Shown: positions 33,158-44,386 of the stretch, in pieces
How positions within the stretch are numbered: position 1 is the stretch's first letter
Layout of the letters: every line of letters starts with the position of its first letter
NCBI GenBank assembly: GCA_037447655.1
Contig: JBBHKE010000188.1
Coordinates: 1 to 62,000, forward strand
DNA: 62,000 nt
Reading direction: 5' to 3'
Origin: Zygnema cylindricum
Taxonomy: Eukaryota > Streptophyta > Zygnematophyceae > Zygnematales > Zygnemataceae
Program-made: the position numbers and the translations under genes
Notes under the pieces: model-generated
Database searches by the model: none
What the model was told of the DNA's origin: nothing
Seen by the model: the letters and a program-made list of their open reading frames with translations, nothing else

Positions 33158-34453
33158 ATGGATGAAGGAAAGTTTGTGGATCCCTTCAAATATACAAAGT
33201 TAGTAAGAATCAGATTTGAGTCAGAAAATTCCGATGACTTTAAGCTTCCTAACTATCTAGGTTTTAGAAAAGATGACATTCTTGCAAATACAAATCAAAC
33301 CAAAAAGGACTCGATTGTGGAAACTCCAGTGACAACTCTAACCGAAACGATAGACGTGGTGGAAATTGATTCGAAATCAAGGGATAGGGGAGAAGCCGAG
33401 ATTGTTCGAAAGAATCCACAAGAACCATCTATTCCGGCCTCAGATTTTAAGGGGGGAAGGAGAAGTAGCAAAAGACTGCAAGAAAAACAGGTTAATAACA
33501 AGGTAACCAAACTATCCTATGAAGATGAACCTCAAACTTATGGAGAGGCGATGACTTGTCCAGAAAGAAACTGGTGGAAGACAGCCATCAATGAGAAAAT
33601 GGCCTCAATTATGGCAGCCGATACTTGGGAGATGGTGGATTGTCCTCCTTACCGAAAACCAATTGGTTGTAAGTGGGTTTTCAAATTAAAACTGAACCAA
33701 GATAACACAATCGAGCGCTACAAGGCCAGATTAGTGGCAAAGGGATTTACACAAAAGGAGGGAATCGACTACGAGGAAACCTTTGCCCCGGTGGTCAGAT
33801 TTCCCTCCGTCCGCATACTTCTCAGTTTAGCAGCAGCGGAAGACATGGAAGTGCACCAGATGGACATCAAGACAGTTTTTTTGCATGGAGAATGGGAAGA
33901 GGAGATCTTCATGCGACAACCCGAAGGGTTTGTGGAGGAAGGAGAGGAGAGTAAGGTATGCCGGCTGATTAAATCTCTTTATGGTTTGAAACAGGCACCT
34001 CGACAATGGAATAAGAAGCTTGATGAGTTTCTTACCGGTCTGGGATATATTCGGATCAGCTCAGATCACTCAATCTATGTTTTCGAAGATGAGGAAGGTT
34101 TGATATTTATTGCAATTTATGTTGATGATTTGCTTGTTTTAAGTAAATCAATGGAAAAAATTAATAAACTGAAAACCGATCTTCAGGGGAGATTTGAAAT
34201 AAAAGATATCGGAGAAGCAAAATATATTTTTGGAATTCAAGTAGAGAGAGACGGAAAAAGAAAGATTATTAGATTGACTCAAAAGAAAGCAATAGGGAAC
34301 ATGCTTGAAAAAATTCAAATGGATAAAGCTAATAGTTGTACAACTCCAATTGAGTTCAAGAAAGGAAGTGACGGGAGTGAGGAAGAAGGAGTCAGAGTCT
34401 TAGACGAGGAATTATCTCTTGAAGAACAGAAGTTCATGCAGACTATTCCTTAA
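33158..34453 (+). pseudogene. E1 reverse transcriptase
   Basis: An open stretch of 431 codons. A variable linker (to about residue 130) is followed by TYGEAMTCPERNWWKTAINE, GCKWVFKLKLNQDNTIERYK, KGFTQKEGIDYEETFAPVV, HQMDIKTVFLHGEWEEEIF, LYGLKQAPRQWNKKLDEFL and the catalytic YVDD at 34118-34129. It closes with the RT thumb and connection and a TAA at 34451-34453 where relatives have Tyr. RT copies element RNA into cDNA. The domain is intact but cut off from gag and RNase H by stops. Confidence 0.92.
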
Positions 34454-35117
34454 AGGCAAGTAGTGGGAAGTCTAATCTATTTTATGAATTGTACCCTGCC
34501 GGATTTAGCTGAAGCTATAGGAGTGCTGAGTAGAAGTTTAAATGCTCCCACTAAGAAGGATTAGGAGGCAGCTAAGAGAGTCTTTAGATATTTGATAGGA
34601 ACTAGGGATCTATGGTTGCATTTGGGTGGGGAGAATACTGACATCACTACTTGGAGTGATGTCAGTTATGGTGATGCTCCGATGAGGAGATGCACTTTTG
34701 GATATGTATTATATGTGGGTGATGGGGCTTGCTGTTGGAGTAGCAAACAGCAAAAGGTTATTGCTCAATCCACCATGGAAGTTGAGTATATGGCCTCTTG
34801 CTCTGCTGTAAAAGAATTGATGTGGGTCAAGTCTTTGCTTCGTGAGCTTGGTCACCTTAAAAGTGGTGTGCAAAAAATATTTTGTGATAATCAGGCAGCA
34901 ATCGCTATTTCTGCCAATCCTAAACATCATTTTAAAGCCAAACACATGGACATCAGACTCAGCTTTGTTAGAGAGAAAGTAGAAAACAAAATAATCAGTT
35001 TAGAGTACAGACCAGATAGTGAGATGGTAGCAGATATGATGACCAAACCTGTGCCTTCCCCTAAGCTAATTTTCTGCAAGGAGAAGTGCGGTCTGAAATT
35101 AAAGATGAACGTTTTGT
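34454..35117 (+). pseudogene. E1 RNase H
   Basis: It follows the RT after a TAA and has RQVVGSLIYFMNCTLPDLAE, TAG in place of Trp at 34561-34563, then an open stretch from 34592. Motifs are TWSDVSYGDAPMRRCTFGY, AQSTMEVEYMASCSAVKEL, DNQAAIAI and KAKHMDIRLSFVREKVENK. The C-terminus KLKMNVL with its stop is created by the 18-bp foreign segment at 35112-35129. In E2 the corresponding end runs into the polypurine tract. Confidence 0.9.
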
Positions 35118-35129
35118 AACCCATGTAAT

Positions 35130-36183
35130 TATAGAAATTAATGGTCCATTTGAAGTATTTTCTAGGTCTAAATAGAAATATAGAAAGAAGTTGAGGCAGT
35201 CTACCTCTAACTTTTCTCTCAAACTCTCAAACTTGTCGCAGTCACTAAGAAATTTGAGAGGGAGCTAGAGCCATGGCTACCTAGGCTATCTAGAAGTTTA
35301 CAAGAAATTTATATTAGTTAGGGTTTATTTATTTAAAAGGATTGTGCCGGTGACAGGAATTGATCCTTGTACCTACCCGCCGGCAGACATGGAGTAGCCG
35401 GTAGCCTTAGCCGTTATCTCTACGAATAATATTGCGTAATATGTAGTTTGATAATTATTTAAACATTAATACGTAGGATAAGTCATTTAATTGTAACTGT
35501 TTACGGTATACATAGATCCGGTAATGTATAAGTACGGAATACGGTACATGCAAGAAATCAATACCGCGTATTTATTTCGTAAGTGAAACAAATTCCGCGC
35601 ATATATTTATTACGGCTACGATTAAATTCGATTCGAATAGGACAACCAAAATTAGCGCCGAGATCGCGTAAGAAGATTTCGGCGGTTTGTGGCCATCGCC
35701 ACATCGGATGACGCGTGGCGAAATTACATTAGATCGTGGAATCTCTGGAGATTATGGCACCGAATCCAGATATGACATGTGTCGACATTTAGGCCATGTC
35801 GTACATTGTCCTTACATAAAGTACACCAACAACTATACTTTTGCGTACGGAACTGTATTCTGATTGGTTCCGTACATCAGAAGATAGAGTCTGTGAGAGA
35901 GATAGGACTTAGAAAAATTAGGAGATAGGACCCTCTCTTCAGAGAGCTTCTGTACAAAAGGTCAACTTTGACCCTCCATAACTTATTGCTCAGGGGAGCA
36001 AATTCAGAGATTCTTTTTGCTATCGACTCAAGGGAGTCTTACCTTCATAGGGGTGCAGGTGATCAATGATTTTGTTTGCCAGAGTGATAGTTATTTTTGC
36101 TGAAACACAAAGGGGTCAGGATTATCCTAGAGGCTTCTTGGAAGCTGTCCACTCTGAGGACTTATGGAGGTCTCAGAGTTTCA
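35130..36183 (+). repeat. 3' LTR of E1
   Basis: 1054 bp. It begins TATAGAAATTAATGG (TG changed to TA) and ends AGAGTTTCA before the CTAAG duplication. It resembles the E1 5' LTR and E2 5' LTR more than the E2 3' LTR. The upstream 18 bp equal the sequence to the left of the E2 5' LTR. Confidence 0.92.
36151..36179 (+). promoter_or_regulatory. gag-type AUG hairpin (E1 3' LTR)
   Basis: The same stem as at 30745-30773. Its AUG (36164-36166) opens a frame that would read out of the element into G1 sequence. Confidence 0.75.
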
Positions 36184-37560
36184 CTAAGTCCGTCGACATT
36201 CCCATGGATTTCCTCTGCCCGGTGGACAATGCTGAAATCATATTCCTGCAAGATAAGCACCCATCTGGCGAGTTTGTCGGTCAACTTACTATTTTCCATG
36301 ATCCATTTTAGGGGTTGGTGGTCGTTAATCATTGTGAAATGGACCCCATATAAATAAGACCTGAAATGTTGGATGGCCCAAACAGCTGCCACCAGCTCCC
36401 GATGATAATTGTTATAATTCTCCTCAGCTCGGTTGTTGCTTCGGCTGGCGTAAGCCACCACATACAGGGCCCGACGTCGTCAATTTAAGCCAAAACAGCT
36501 CCAAATCCAAACCTGCTCCAATCAGTGTAAAGGAGGAAATGCCTCTAGTGATTAGGCATTCGGAGCACTGGGTGCTGCTTCAGGGCATCCTTCAAGAACT
36601 GGAAAGAGATCTGTTGTTCCTCGGCCCACTGCCATTCTTGATCTTTCCGCAGGAGCTTATTTAGGAGTTAGGCGTGACTATTGAACTCAGGAATAAACCT
36701 GCGATAGTAGTTAGCCAGGCCGAGAAAGGTGCGCAAGGCAAAAATGTCTTACGGGAGAGGAAGAGCGTCCAGGGCTGCAACCTTAACCATATGGGGACCC
36801 ACTGTTCCGGGAGTCACCTCACATCCAAGGTAAATAATTTTTTGCACCCCAAAAACACCCTTGCTCGGGTGATATTTCAAGCCCGCTGCTTGAAGAGCTC
36901 GGAGAACGATCTGGATGTGCTCCAGGTGTTCTTCAAAGGTCTTCAAAAATATTATCACATCGTCCATGTAGCACCAGTCACAATTCATTCTTCGGAGCGC
37001 TTTGTCCATGGCTTGTTGGAACTTGGTTGGTGCATTCTTCAGTCCGAAGGGCATGGAAATCCAATTATAAAGTCTAGATCCTGCCCAAAATGTCGTTCTC
37101 TCCCGGTGTCTTGGTTCCATGGCAATCTGGTGGAATCCATTCTTCATGTCTAGGGTGGAGAAGATAGTGGCCCCATCAAGAGAGTCGAATATCTCTTCCG
37201 GGGTTGGCATTGGATACCGGACATGTATGGTGGTCGTGTTCAGCATGCGGTAATCCCCACACATTCGGAAATCAACAGTTTTCCCGGATGAGTCCTTCTT
37301 AGGAGGGAGAACTGTGGGGGAAGCAAACCCATGGAGTCCGGTGCTTTCCTAAACCAACCCGGCGTCTACCAAAGTTTGGACTTTTGCGGTAATAAACTCC
37401 TTTTCCTTGAAGCTTAGGGGATACTGTTTTTGCCAGACAGTTGCGGTATCGTCAATAAAGTCAATCTAAGAGGGGGTTCTTTTGTATATTCCGACATCTG
37501 TTTCTGACCATGAGAAAACCTGATTTTTTATGGCCAAGAGTTCTGTTAGTTGCTCTTTCT
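36184..37560 (-). pseudogene. G1 reverse transcriptase and RNase H
   Basis: In sense, the N-terminal RT lead has FSWSETDVGIYKRTP and GLHGFASPTVLPPKKDSSG, then CGDYRMLNTTTIHVRYPMP and FSTLDMKNGFHQIAM (first Asp). FGLKNAPTKFQQAMDKAL and the catalytic YMDD (about 36963-36974) follow. RNase H follows after a frameshift: VAYASRSNNRAEENY, ELVAAVWAIQHFRSYLYG and FTMINDHQPLKWIM, ending HGNVDGLS at the E1 insertion site. The RT frame equals the protease and methyltransferase frame once E2 plus its duplication (6465 bp) is removed. Confidence 0.9.
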
Positions 37561-37916
37561 GCTGAGGGTCTAGCTGCTCCCCCAGAGTCCAGTCCATTTT
37601 TCTCGGCTCAACCGCGGCCCAAGCTTCCAGTGGTCTCCCCTAGAGGTTGATGTCGAATTCTAGCCCAACTTGTGGATCCGCCTCTACTCCGCCGGATAAT
37701 ACTTTACTAATGACAACTTTCGCTAAGCTGTCCCCTTTTGAACTACCGTTCCCCCCCACTGAAGGAACTCTTGGGTGTAGAATTTTTCTCCTCTCTCTCC
37801 CCTCCTCAAACTGCAAAGTTGCTTGCGTGCACAACAATTTAGGAGCTTGAAGGTAACTTCTGCGTGAATCAGGAGAATGGAGACTATAATACGCAAGAGC
37901 CTATTTTGTAACCCAT
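37561..37916 (-). pseudogene. G1 Pol linker between methyltransferase and RT
   Basis: In sense, the end of the methyltransferase (LNAI) continues across the E2 site as TWVTK and a stop. A weakly conserved stretch then follows (ATLQFEEGRERRKILHPRVP, VLSGGVEADPQVGLEFDINL) before the RT lead. It is in the common Pol frame with in-frame stops only. Confidence 0.7.
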
Positions 37917-37921
37917 GTAAT

Positions 37922-38977
37922 TGTAGAAATTAATGGTCCATTTAAAGTATTTTCTAGGTCTAAATAGAAATATAGAAAGAAGCTGAGGCAGTCTACCTCT
38001 AACTTTTCTCTCCAACTCTCAAACTTGTCGCAGTCACTGAGAAATTGAAGAGGGAGCTAGAGCCATGGCTACCTAGGCTATCCAAAGGTTTACGGGAAAT
38101 TTATATTAGTCAGGGTTTATTTATTTAAAAGGATTGTGCCGGTGACAGGAATTGATCCTTGTACCTACCGGCCGGCAAACATGGAGTAGCCGGTAGCCTT
38201 AGCCGTTATCTCTAGGAATAATATTACGTAATATGTAGTTTGATAATTATTTAAACATTAATACGTAGGATAAATCATTTAACTGTAACTGTTTACGGTA
38301 TACATAGATCCGGTAATGTATAAGTACGGAATACGGTACATGCAAGAAATCAATACCGCACATTTATTTCGTAAGTGAAACAAATACTGTGCATGTATTT
38401 GTTACGGCTACGATTAAATTCGATTCTAATCGGACAGCCAGAATTAGCGCCGAGATCGCGGAAGAAGATTTCGGCGGTTTGTGGCCATCGCCACATCGAA
38501 TGACGCGTGGCGAAATTACACTGGATTGTGGAATCTCCAGAGATTATGGCACCGAATCCGGATATGACATGTGTCGACATTTAGGCCATGTCGTATAGTG
38601 TCCGTACAGAAAGTACACTGGCAGCTGTACTTTTGTGTACGGAACTGTAATCTGATTTGCTCCCTACATCAGTAGATAGAGTCTGTAAGAGAGATATGAC
38701 TTAGAAAAAACTAAAAGATAGGACCCTCTCTCCTAGAGAGCTTCGGTAGAAAAGGTCAACTTTGACCCTCCATAACTTACTTCTCACGGGAGCACATTCA
38801 GAGATTCTTTTTGCTATTGACTCAGGGGAGTCTTGCCTTTATAGGCGTGAAGGTGGTTAGAGTTATTGTCTGCCAAGATGGCAGTTGTTTTTGCTGAAAC
38901 ACAAAGGGGTTAGGGTTATCCTAGAGGCTTCTTGGAAGCTGTTCACTCTGAGGACTTATGGAGGTCTCAGAGTTTCA
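37922..38977 (+). repeat. 5' LTR of E2
   Basis: TGTAGAAATTAATGG to CAGAGTTTCA. It is closely similar to both E1 LTRs (for example the GTGCCGGTGACAGGAATTG region) and not to the E2 3' LTR. Confidence 0.92.
38945..38973 (+). promoter_or_regulatory. gag AUG hairpin (E2 5' LTR)
   Basis: ACTCTGAG / CTCAGAGT with the AUG at 38958-38960 in the loop, as in E1. Confidence 0.8.
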
Positions 38978-40077
38978 GGTTATGGGCCCACCCTCTAGGG
39001 TACCAATCTTTAATGGAATTGGCTTCATATACTGGGAAAGTATGATGATAGGATATGTATGAGAAAAAAGGTTTTGGGGGATAGTGAGTGGACGGTTGTG
39101 GCGTCCATCAAGTCTTGGAATCCCTCCAGGGTTTGGAGGAAGCAGATTTACCAGGAAAAAGGATCCACCTTCAACGGAGGAAAAAAAGGAAGGAGAGGTG
39201 GTGGACAAAGAAAAGAAGAAAGAGACGACCACACCAATAGCAACTGGTTCGGCATTCATGTCACCTATTCCGAGGAACGAGGAGAACGATACTGAAACCT
39301 GGGACTTCAACAATATGGGGGCAAAGCACTTCATTTTACGCCATCTCACTCAAGGACTTGCATGTCCTCATTTGCAGGTAGAAAGGGCATCCGATCTTTG
39401 GATGGCTCTCATAGAGATGTACCGAAGTGGTACGATTCAGCAACAACAGTTGGCTGATCAGAAAGTTAAGGAGTATGTTTACAAAGGGGGGAAGATGTTC
39501 GATTTTTGCAATGAGCTTGCTACACTCTTCATGGAGCTACAGAGTGCGGGAAAAGATTTTAGTGAAAAAGAAAAGGTTAACTGTTTACTGATGAAGTTAC
39601 CCGATGAGTTCGAGAACATAGTCAACCGTGTGCAGGACTTGCCAGACTCAAGGTGGATATGGAACTCAGTGGTAGGGATGATTTTCGTTTGGGAGAATAC
39701 GATTGAGATCCGAAGGGGAAGAAAGAGTGGTCAGGCCTTGGCAATTGCGACCAATTGGAGGAACAAGGATTCTCGGAAACCGGTCGGAAATTATGGGGGG
39801 AGGGAGCAAAAAAATCAGACAGACGAGTTCGGACCAAGGGCTCCCAAAGGTTTATGTCATTTTTGCAAGAAACCTGGGCACTATATGACAGAGTGCACTA
39901 AACTAACCAAGCTCCGGTTAAATGAGGGGTAGACCGATAGGACTCCGAGAGGAAAGAAAAAGGCCCTTGTGACACAAGTACATGAGACGGAATCCGAGGG
40001 CAAGGACGATGATCTCCTTTTAGATGAGGAGTTGGAGGGGAAAAACAAGGTCAAAATTCCACAAAGGCAGAAATGAG
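38958..40077 (+). pseudogene. E2 gag
   Basis: Starts at the hairpin AUG in the LTR with MEVSEFQVMGPPSRVPIFNG. A TGA at 39060-39062 (E1 has TGC, Cys) stops it after about 34 codons. The same frame is open again from 39084 to 39932, with the capsid helices seen in E1 and an intact knuckle CHFCKKPGHYMTEC near 39855-39896. A TAG at 39930-39932 and the TGA shared with E1 (40075-40077) follow. By eye it differs from E1 gag by several per cent, unlike the adjoining pol. Confidence 0.88.
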
Positions 40078-40082
40078 CTTAC

Positions 40083-40352
40083 GTTGGATTGAAAGGTGAA
40101 GCAGGCTGGATTGTAGATTCAGGTGCCTCCATGCACATGTGTAAGGATAGGCACCTGTTCACTAAGATAAGAAATATTCCCACCGTAGAGATAGATTACG
40201 GAGATGGGATGATGGTCACCACTTCTCTTGTAGGATCGGTAGATTTGAAAGTGTTAGTAGAAGGAAAGACATCCATAGTAACATTCTCCGATGTATTGTT
40301 TATTTCGGAGCTGAACAAAATCCTCATCTCTACATCTGTATTAGATAATTAG
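40083..40352 (+). pseudogene. E2 protease
   Basis: GWIVDSGASMHMC with catalytic DSGA, in the gag frame. It is identical to E1 to about 40338, then ends in TAG at 40350-40352 where E1 has a short rearrangement. Confidence 0.86.
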
Positions 40353-40494
40353 GGTTTTTACACTAGCACTAGGAAGGAGTCTTTACTGCTAGTTTTGAGG
40401 AGGATGTCTATTTCATTGCTGAGAAAGGTAGTCATGGGATGTTTAGGCTGGTTTTAAGTAAAAAAATGAAGAAACTTTATTATGCTGGTGTTGA

Positions 40495-41357
40495 GATATT
40501 ATGATGTGGCATAAGAGGCTTTGGCATGTGAATCTAGATAGGTTAAGAGAGATGAAAAAGACGAGGGTGGTGGAAGGGATTAAGTTCAGTGAGAGTGATA
40601 ATATATGTGATTGTAGTGGATGTGCTCAAGGTAAAACACACAGATTACCCTTTCCTGAAACAGCCACCTATAAGGGAGAAAAAATTCTAGATCTAGTACA
40701 CACATATATTTAGGGACCTGCTAAAGTGCCCTCACCGAGGGGGGAAGAAATTTATGATGACTATCACTGATAATTGGTCTGTGTATTACCGGGTGTATTT
40801 TTTGAAAAATATGTCAGAAGCTCAGGATTGCTTTAGACAATATAAAGCATGGAGTGAAAAACTCCATGAAACTCCAATCAAGAGAGTAAGGAGTGACAAT
40901 GGTGGGGAGTATACTTCTAACCAGTTTGAGGATTTTTTGAGGGAAGATGGAATCCAACATCAAAAGACAGTTCCAGAAAACCCGGAACAGAATGGGGTAG
41001 TTGAAAGGTTAAATAGAACACTAAGTGATAGTGCTAGAAGTATGTTGTCAGATAAAAATATAGGAAAAAGGTTTTGGGCAGAACAATGAACTGTGCTAAT
41101 TTCCTCAAAAATAGAGTTCTTACTTCAGCTATAAAAGATCAAACACCTTATGAGAGATAGACAGGCCGGAAATCGGACATATCTCACTTAAAGGTTTTCG
41201 GTAGTCAAGTATTCAGTCTAGACACAGATCGGTCTAATTGAAAGCTAGATCCTAAAGGAAAACGGGGATACTTATTAGGATATGATGAGGATGTTAAAGG
41301 ATATAGAGTTTATGATCTAAAAAGGGAAGATATAATCTTAGTAAGCATATAGTAGTT
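40495..41357 (+). pseudogene. E2 integrase
   Basis: The zinc domain is at 40501-40650 and the core at 40754-41089, with SDNGGEYTSNQFEDFL and ENPEQNGVVERLNRTL. The stops are at the same positions as in E1 (for example after DLVHTYI, and after TPYER). One base differs at about 40973 (CCA for CTA). Its defects predate the sharing of this tract. Confidence 0.86.
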
Positions 41358-42653
41358 ATGGATGAAGGAAAGTTTGTGGATCCCTTCAAATATACAAAGT
41401 TAGTAAGAATCAGATTTGAGTCAGAAAATTCCGATGACTTTAAGCTTCCTAACTATCTAGGTTTTAGAAAAGATGACATTCTTGCAAATACAAATCAAAC
41501 CAAAAAGGACTCGATTGTGGAAACTCCAGTGACAACTCTAACCGAAACGATAGACGTGGTGGAAATTGATTCGAAATCAAGGGATAGGGGAGAAGCCGAG
41601 ATTGTTCGAAAGAATCCACAAGAACCATCTATTCCGGCCTCAGATTTTAAGGGGGGAAGGAGAAGTAGCAAAAGACTGCAAGAAAAACAGGTTAATAACA
41701 AGGTAACCAAACTATCCTATGAAGATGAACCTCAAACTTATGGAGAGGCGATGACTTGTCCAGAAAGAAACTGGTGGAAGACAGCCATCAATGAGAAAAT
41801 GGCCTCAATTATGGCAGCCGATACTTGGGAGATGGTGGATTGTCCTCCTTACCGAAAACCAATTGGTTGTAAGTGGGTTTTCAAATTAAAACTGAACCAA
41901 GATAACACAATCGAGCGCTACAAGGCCAGATTAGTGGCAAAGGGATTTACACAAAAGGAGGGAATCGACTACGAGGAAACCTTTGCCCCGGTGGTCAGAT
42001 TTCCCTCCGTCCGCATACTTCTCAGTTTAGCAGCAGCGGAAGACATGGAAGTGCACCAGATGGACATCAAGACAGTTTTTTTGCATGGAGAATGGGAAGA
42101 GGAGATCTTCATGCGACAACCCGAAGGGTTTGTGGAGGAAGGAGAGGAGAGTAAGGTATGCCGGCTGATTAAATCTCTTTATGGTTTGAAACAGGCACCT
42201 CGACAATGGAATAAGAAGCTTGATGAGTTTCTTACCGGTCTGGGATATATTCGGATCAGCTCAGATCACTCAATCTATGTTTTCGAAGATGAGGGAGGTT
42301 TGATATTTATTGCAATTTATGTTGATGATTTGCTTGTTTTAAGTAAATCAATGGAAAAAATTAATAAACTGAAAACCGATCTTCAGGGGAGATTTGAAAT
42401 AAAAGATATCGGAGAAGCAAAATATATTTTTGGAATTCAAGTAGAGAGAGACGGAAAAAGAAAGATGATTATATTGACTCAAAAGAAAGCAATAGGGAAC
42501 ATGCTTGAAAAAATTCAAATGGATAAAGCTAATAGTTGTACAACTCCAATTGAGTTCAAGAAAGGAAGTGACGGGAGTGAGGAAGAAGGAGTCAGAGTCT
42601 TAGACGAGGAATTATCTCTTGAAGAACAGAAGTTCATGCAGACTATTCCTTAA
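41358..42653 (+). pseudogene. E2 reverse transcriptase
   Basis: 431 open codons with the same domains as E1. YVDD is at 42318-42329. Only a few differences from E1 are seen (GAGGGA for GAGGAA near 42292; ATGATTATA for ATTATTAGA near 42466). It is closed by the same TAA at 42651-42653. The near identity over 1.3 kb contrasts with the divergent gag and LTR of the same two elements. Confidence 0.92.
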
Positions 42654-43310
42654 AGGCAAGTAGTGGGAAGTCTAATCTATTTTATGAATTGTACCCGGCC
42701 GGATTTAGCTGCAGCTGTAGGAGTGCAGAGTAGAAGTTTAAATGCTCCCACTAAGTGTGATTGGGAGGCAGCTAAGAGAGTCTTTAGATATTTGATAGGA
42801 ACTAGGGATCTATGGTTGCATTTGGGTGGGGAGAATACTGACATCACTACTTGGAGTGATGCCAGTTATGGTGATGCTCCGATAAGGAGCTGGACTTTTG
42901 GATATGTATTATATGTGGGTGATGGGGCTTGCTGTTGGAGTAGCAAACAGCAAAAAGTTATTGCTCAGTCCACCATGGAGGCTATGTATATGGCCTCTTG
43001 CTCTGCTGTAAAAGAATTGATGTGGGTCAAGTCTTTGCTTGGTGAGCTTAGTCACCTTAAGAGTGGTGTGCAAAAAATTTTTTGTGATAATCAGGCAGCA
43101 ATCGCTATTTCTACCAATCCTAAACATCATTTTAAAGCCAAACACATGGACATCAGACTCAGCTTTGTTAGAGAGAAAGTAGAAAACAAAATAATCAGTT
43201 TAGAGTACCGACCAATAGTGAGATGGTAGCAGATATGATGACCAAACCTGTGCCTTCCCCTAAGCTAATTTTCTGCAGGGAGAAGTGTGGTCTAAAATTA
43301 AAGATTGACT
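42654..43310 (+). pseudogene. E2 RNase H
   Basis: RQVVGSLIYFMNCTRPDLAA, then KCDWEAAKRVFRYLIGTRDL (the Trp that is a stop in E1). TWSDASYGDAP, AQSTMEAMYMASC (with Met for the usual Glu), DNQAAIAI and KHMDIRLSF follow. A 1-bp deletion near 43214 (RPIVRW instead of RPDSEMVADM) shifts the last 25 codons. Confidence 0.88.
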
Positions 43311-43325
43311 AGAAAATAAGGGGAG

Positions 43326-44381
43326 TGTAGAAATTAATGGTCCATTTAAAGTATTTTCCAGGTCTAAATAGAAATATAGAAAGAAGCTGAGGAATTCTAC
43401 CTCTAACTTTTCTCTCCAACTCTCAAACTTGTCGCAGTCACTGAGAAATTGGAGAGGGAGCTAGAGCCATGGCTACCTAGGCTATCCAGAGGTTTACGAG
43501 AAATGTATATAAGTTAGGGGTTTATTTACTAAAATGTCTGTGCCGGTTACATGATTTGATCTTGGTACCTACCGGACGGCAGGCAGCCATTAGTCGGTAG
43601 CCTTAGCCGTTATGTCTTGAACTAGTGTTACGTAGTATATGGTTTGATATTTAATTAAATATTTTCACGTAGGATAGTTCATTTAACTGAAATTGTTTAC
43701 GAGAGACATAGATCCAGTAATGTAAAAGTACGGATTACGGTACGGATAAGAAACCAATACCGCGCATTTATTTATTTAGTGAAACGAATAGTGCGCATGC
43801 ATTTATTATGGCTACGATTAAATGTGAATTTAATCGGACGGCCGGAATTAACGTCGAGATCGCGAAAGAGGATTTCTGCGGTTTTTGGTCATCGCCACAT
43901 CAGATGACACGTGGCGGAATGACATTGGATCGCGGCATCTCCGAGGATTAAGGGAGCGTATCCGGACATACCACGTGTCGACATTTATGCCATGTCGTAC
44001 AGTGTCCGTACAGAAAGTACACCGGCAGTTGTACTTTTGTGTACGGAACTGTAATCTGATTGGCTCCGTACATCAGTAGATAGAGTTTGTGAGAGAGATA
44101 GGACTTAGAAAAAATTAGAAGATAGGACCCTCTCTCCCAGAGAGCTTCTGTACAAAAGGTCTACTTTGACCCTCCATAACTTACTACTCAAGGGAGCAAA
44201 TTCAGAGACTCTTTTTGCTATCGACTCAAGGGAGTCTTGCCTTTACAGGGGTGAAGGTGGTCAGAGTTATTGACTGCGAGGGTGGCAATTGTTTTTGCTT
44301 AAACACAAAGGGGTTAGGGTTATCCTAGAGGCTTCTTGGAAGCTGTCCACTCTGAGGACTTATGGAGGTCTTAGAGTTTCA
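43326..44381 (+). repeat. 3' LTR of E2
   Basis: TGTAGAAATTAATGG to TAGAGTTTCA. Its middle part (43500-43760) differs strongly from the three other plus-strand LTRs. At 43997-44070 it has six GTAC motifs in about 75 bp. Confidence 0.92.
44349..44377 (+). promoter_or_regulatory. gag-type AUG hairpin (E2 3' LTR)
   Basis: ACTCTGAG faces CTTAGAGT. The single change turns one G-C pair into G-U, so pairing is kept. AUG at 44362-44364. Confidence 0.7.
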
Positions 44382-44386
44382 GTAAT

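Larger units (their letters stand above)
29723..36183 (+). mobile_element. Copia element E1 with CTAAG target duplication
   Basis: 6461 bp, with 5' LTR 29723-30777 and 3' LTR 35130-36183. CTAAG lies directly before (29718-29722) and after (36184-36188). It is inserted in the RNase H/integrase junction of G1 in opposite orientation. Order is gag, CCHC, protease, integrase, RT, RNase H. The usual polypurine tract before the 3' LTR is missing and replaced by 18 bp of foreign sequence (35112-35129). Several stops make it inactive. Confidence 0.93.
37922..44381 (+). mobile_element. Copia element E2 with GTAAT target duplication
   Basis: 6460 bp, with 5' LTR 37922-38977 and 3' LTR 43326-44381, both 1056 bp. 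GTAAT lies at 37917-37921 and 44382-44386. It is inserted in the methyltransferase end of G1, opposite in orientation. The domains are as in E1. A polypurine tract AGAAAATAAGGGGAG at 43311-43325 borders the 3' LTR. Its two LTRs look far more different from each other than expected for one insertion. Inactive. Confidence 0.93.

Noticed and set aside
36162-36461. G1 RNase H ending with ETLRPP as a true C-terminus
   Set aside because: The last codons are the LTR end of E1. The real continuation (RNLD...) lies beyond E1 at 29717.
36184-37916. A non-autonomous element with antisense Gypsy cargo between two plus LTRs
   Set aside because: Target duplications CTAAG and GTAAT and continuous Gypsy frames show that the two LTRs belong to separate Copia insertions.
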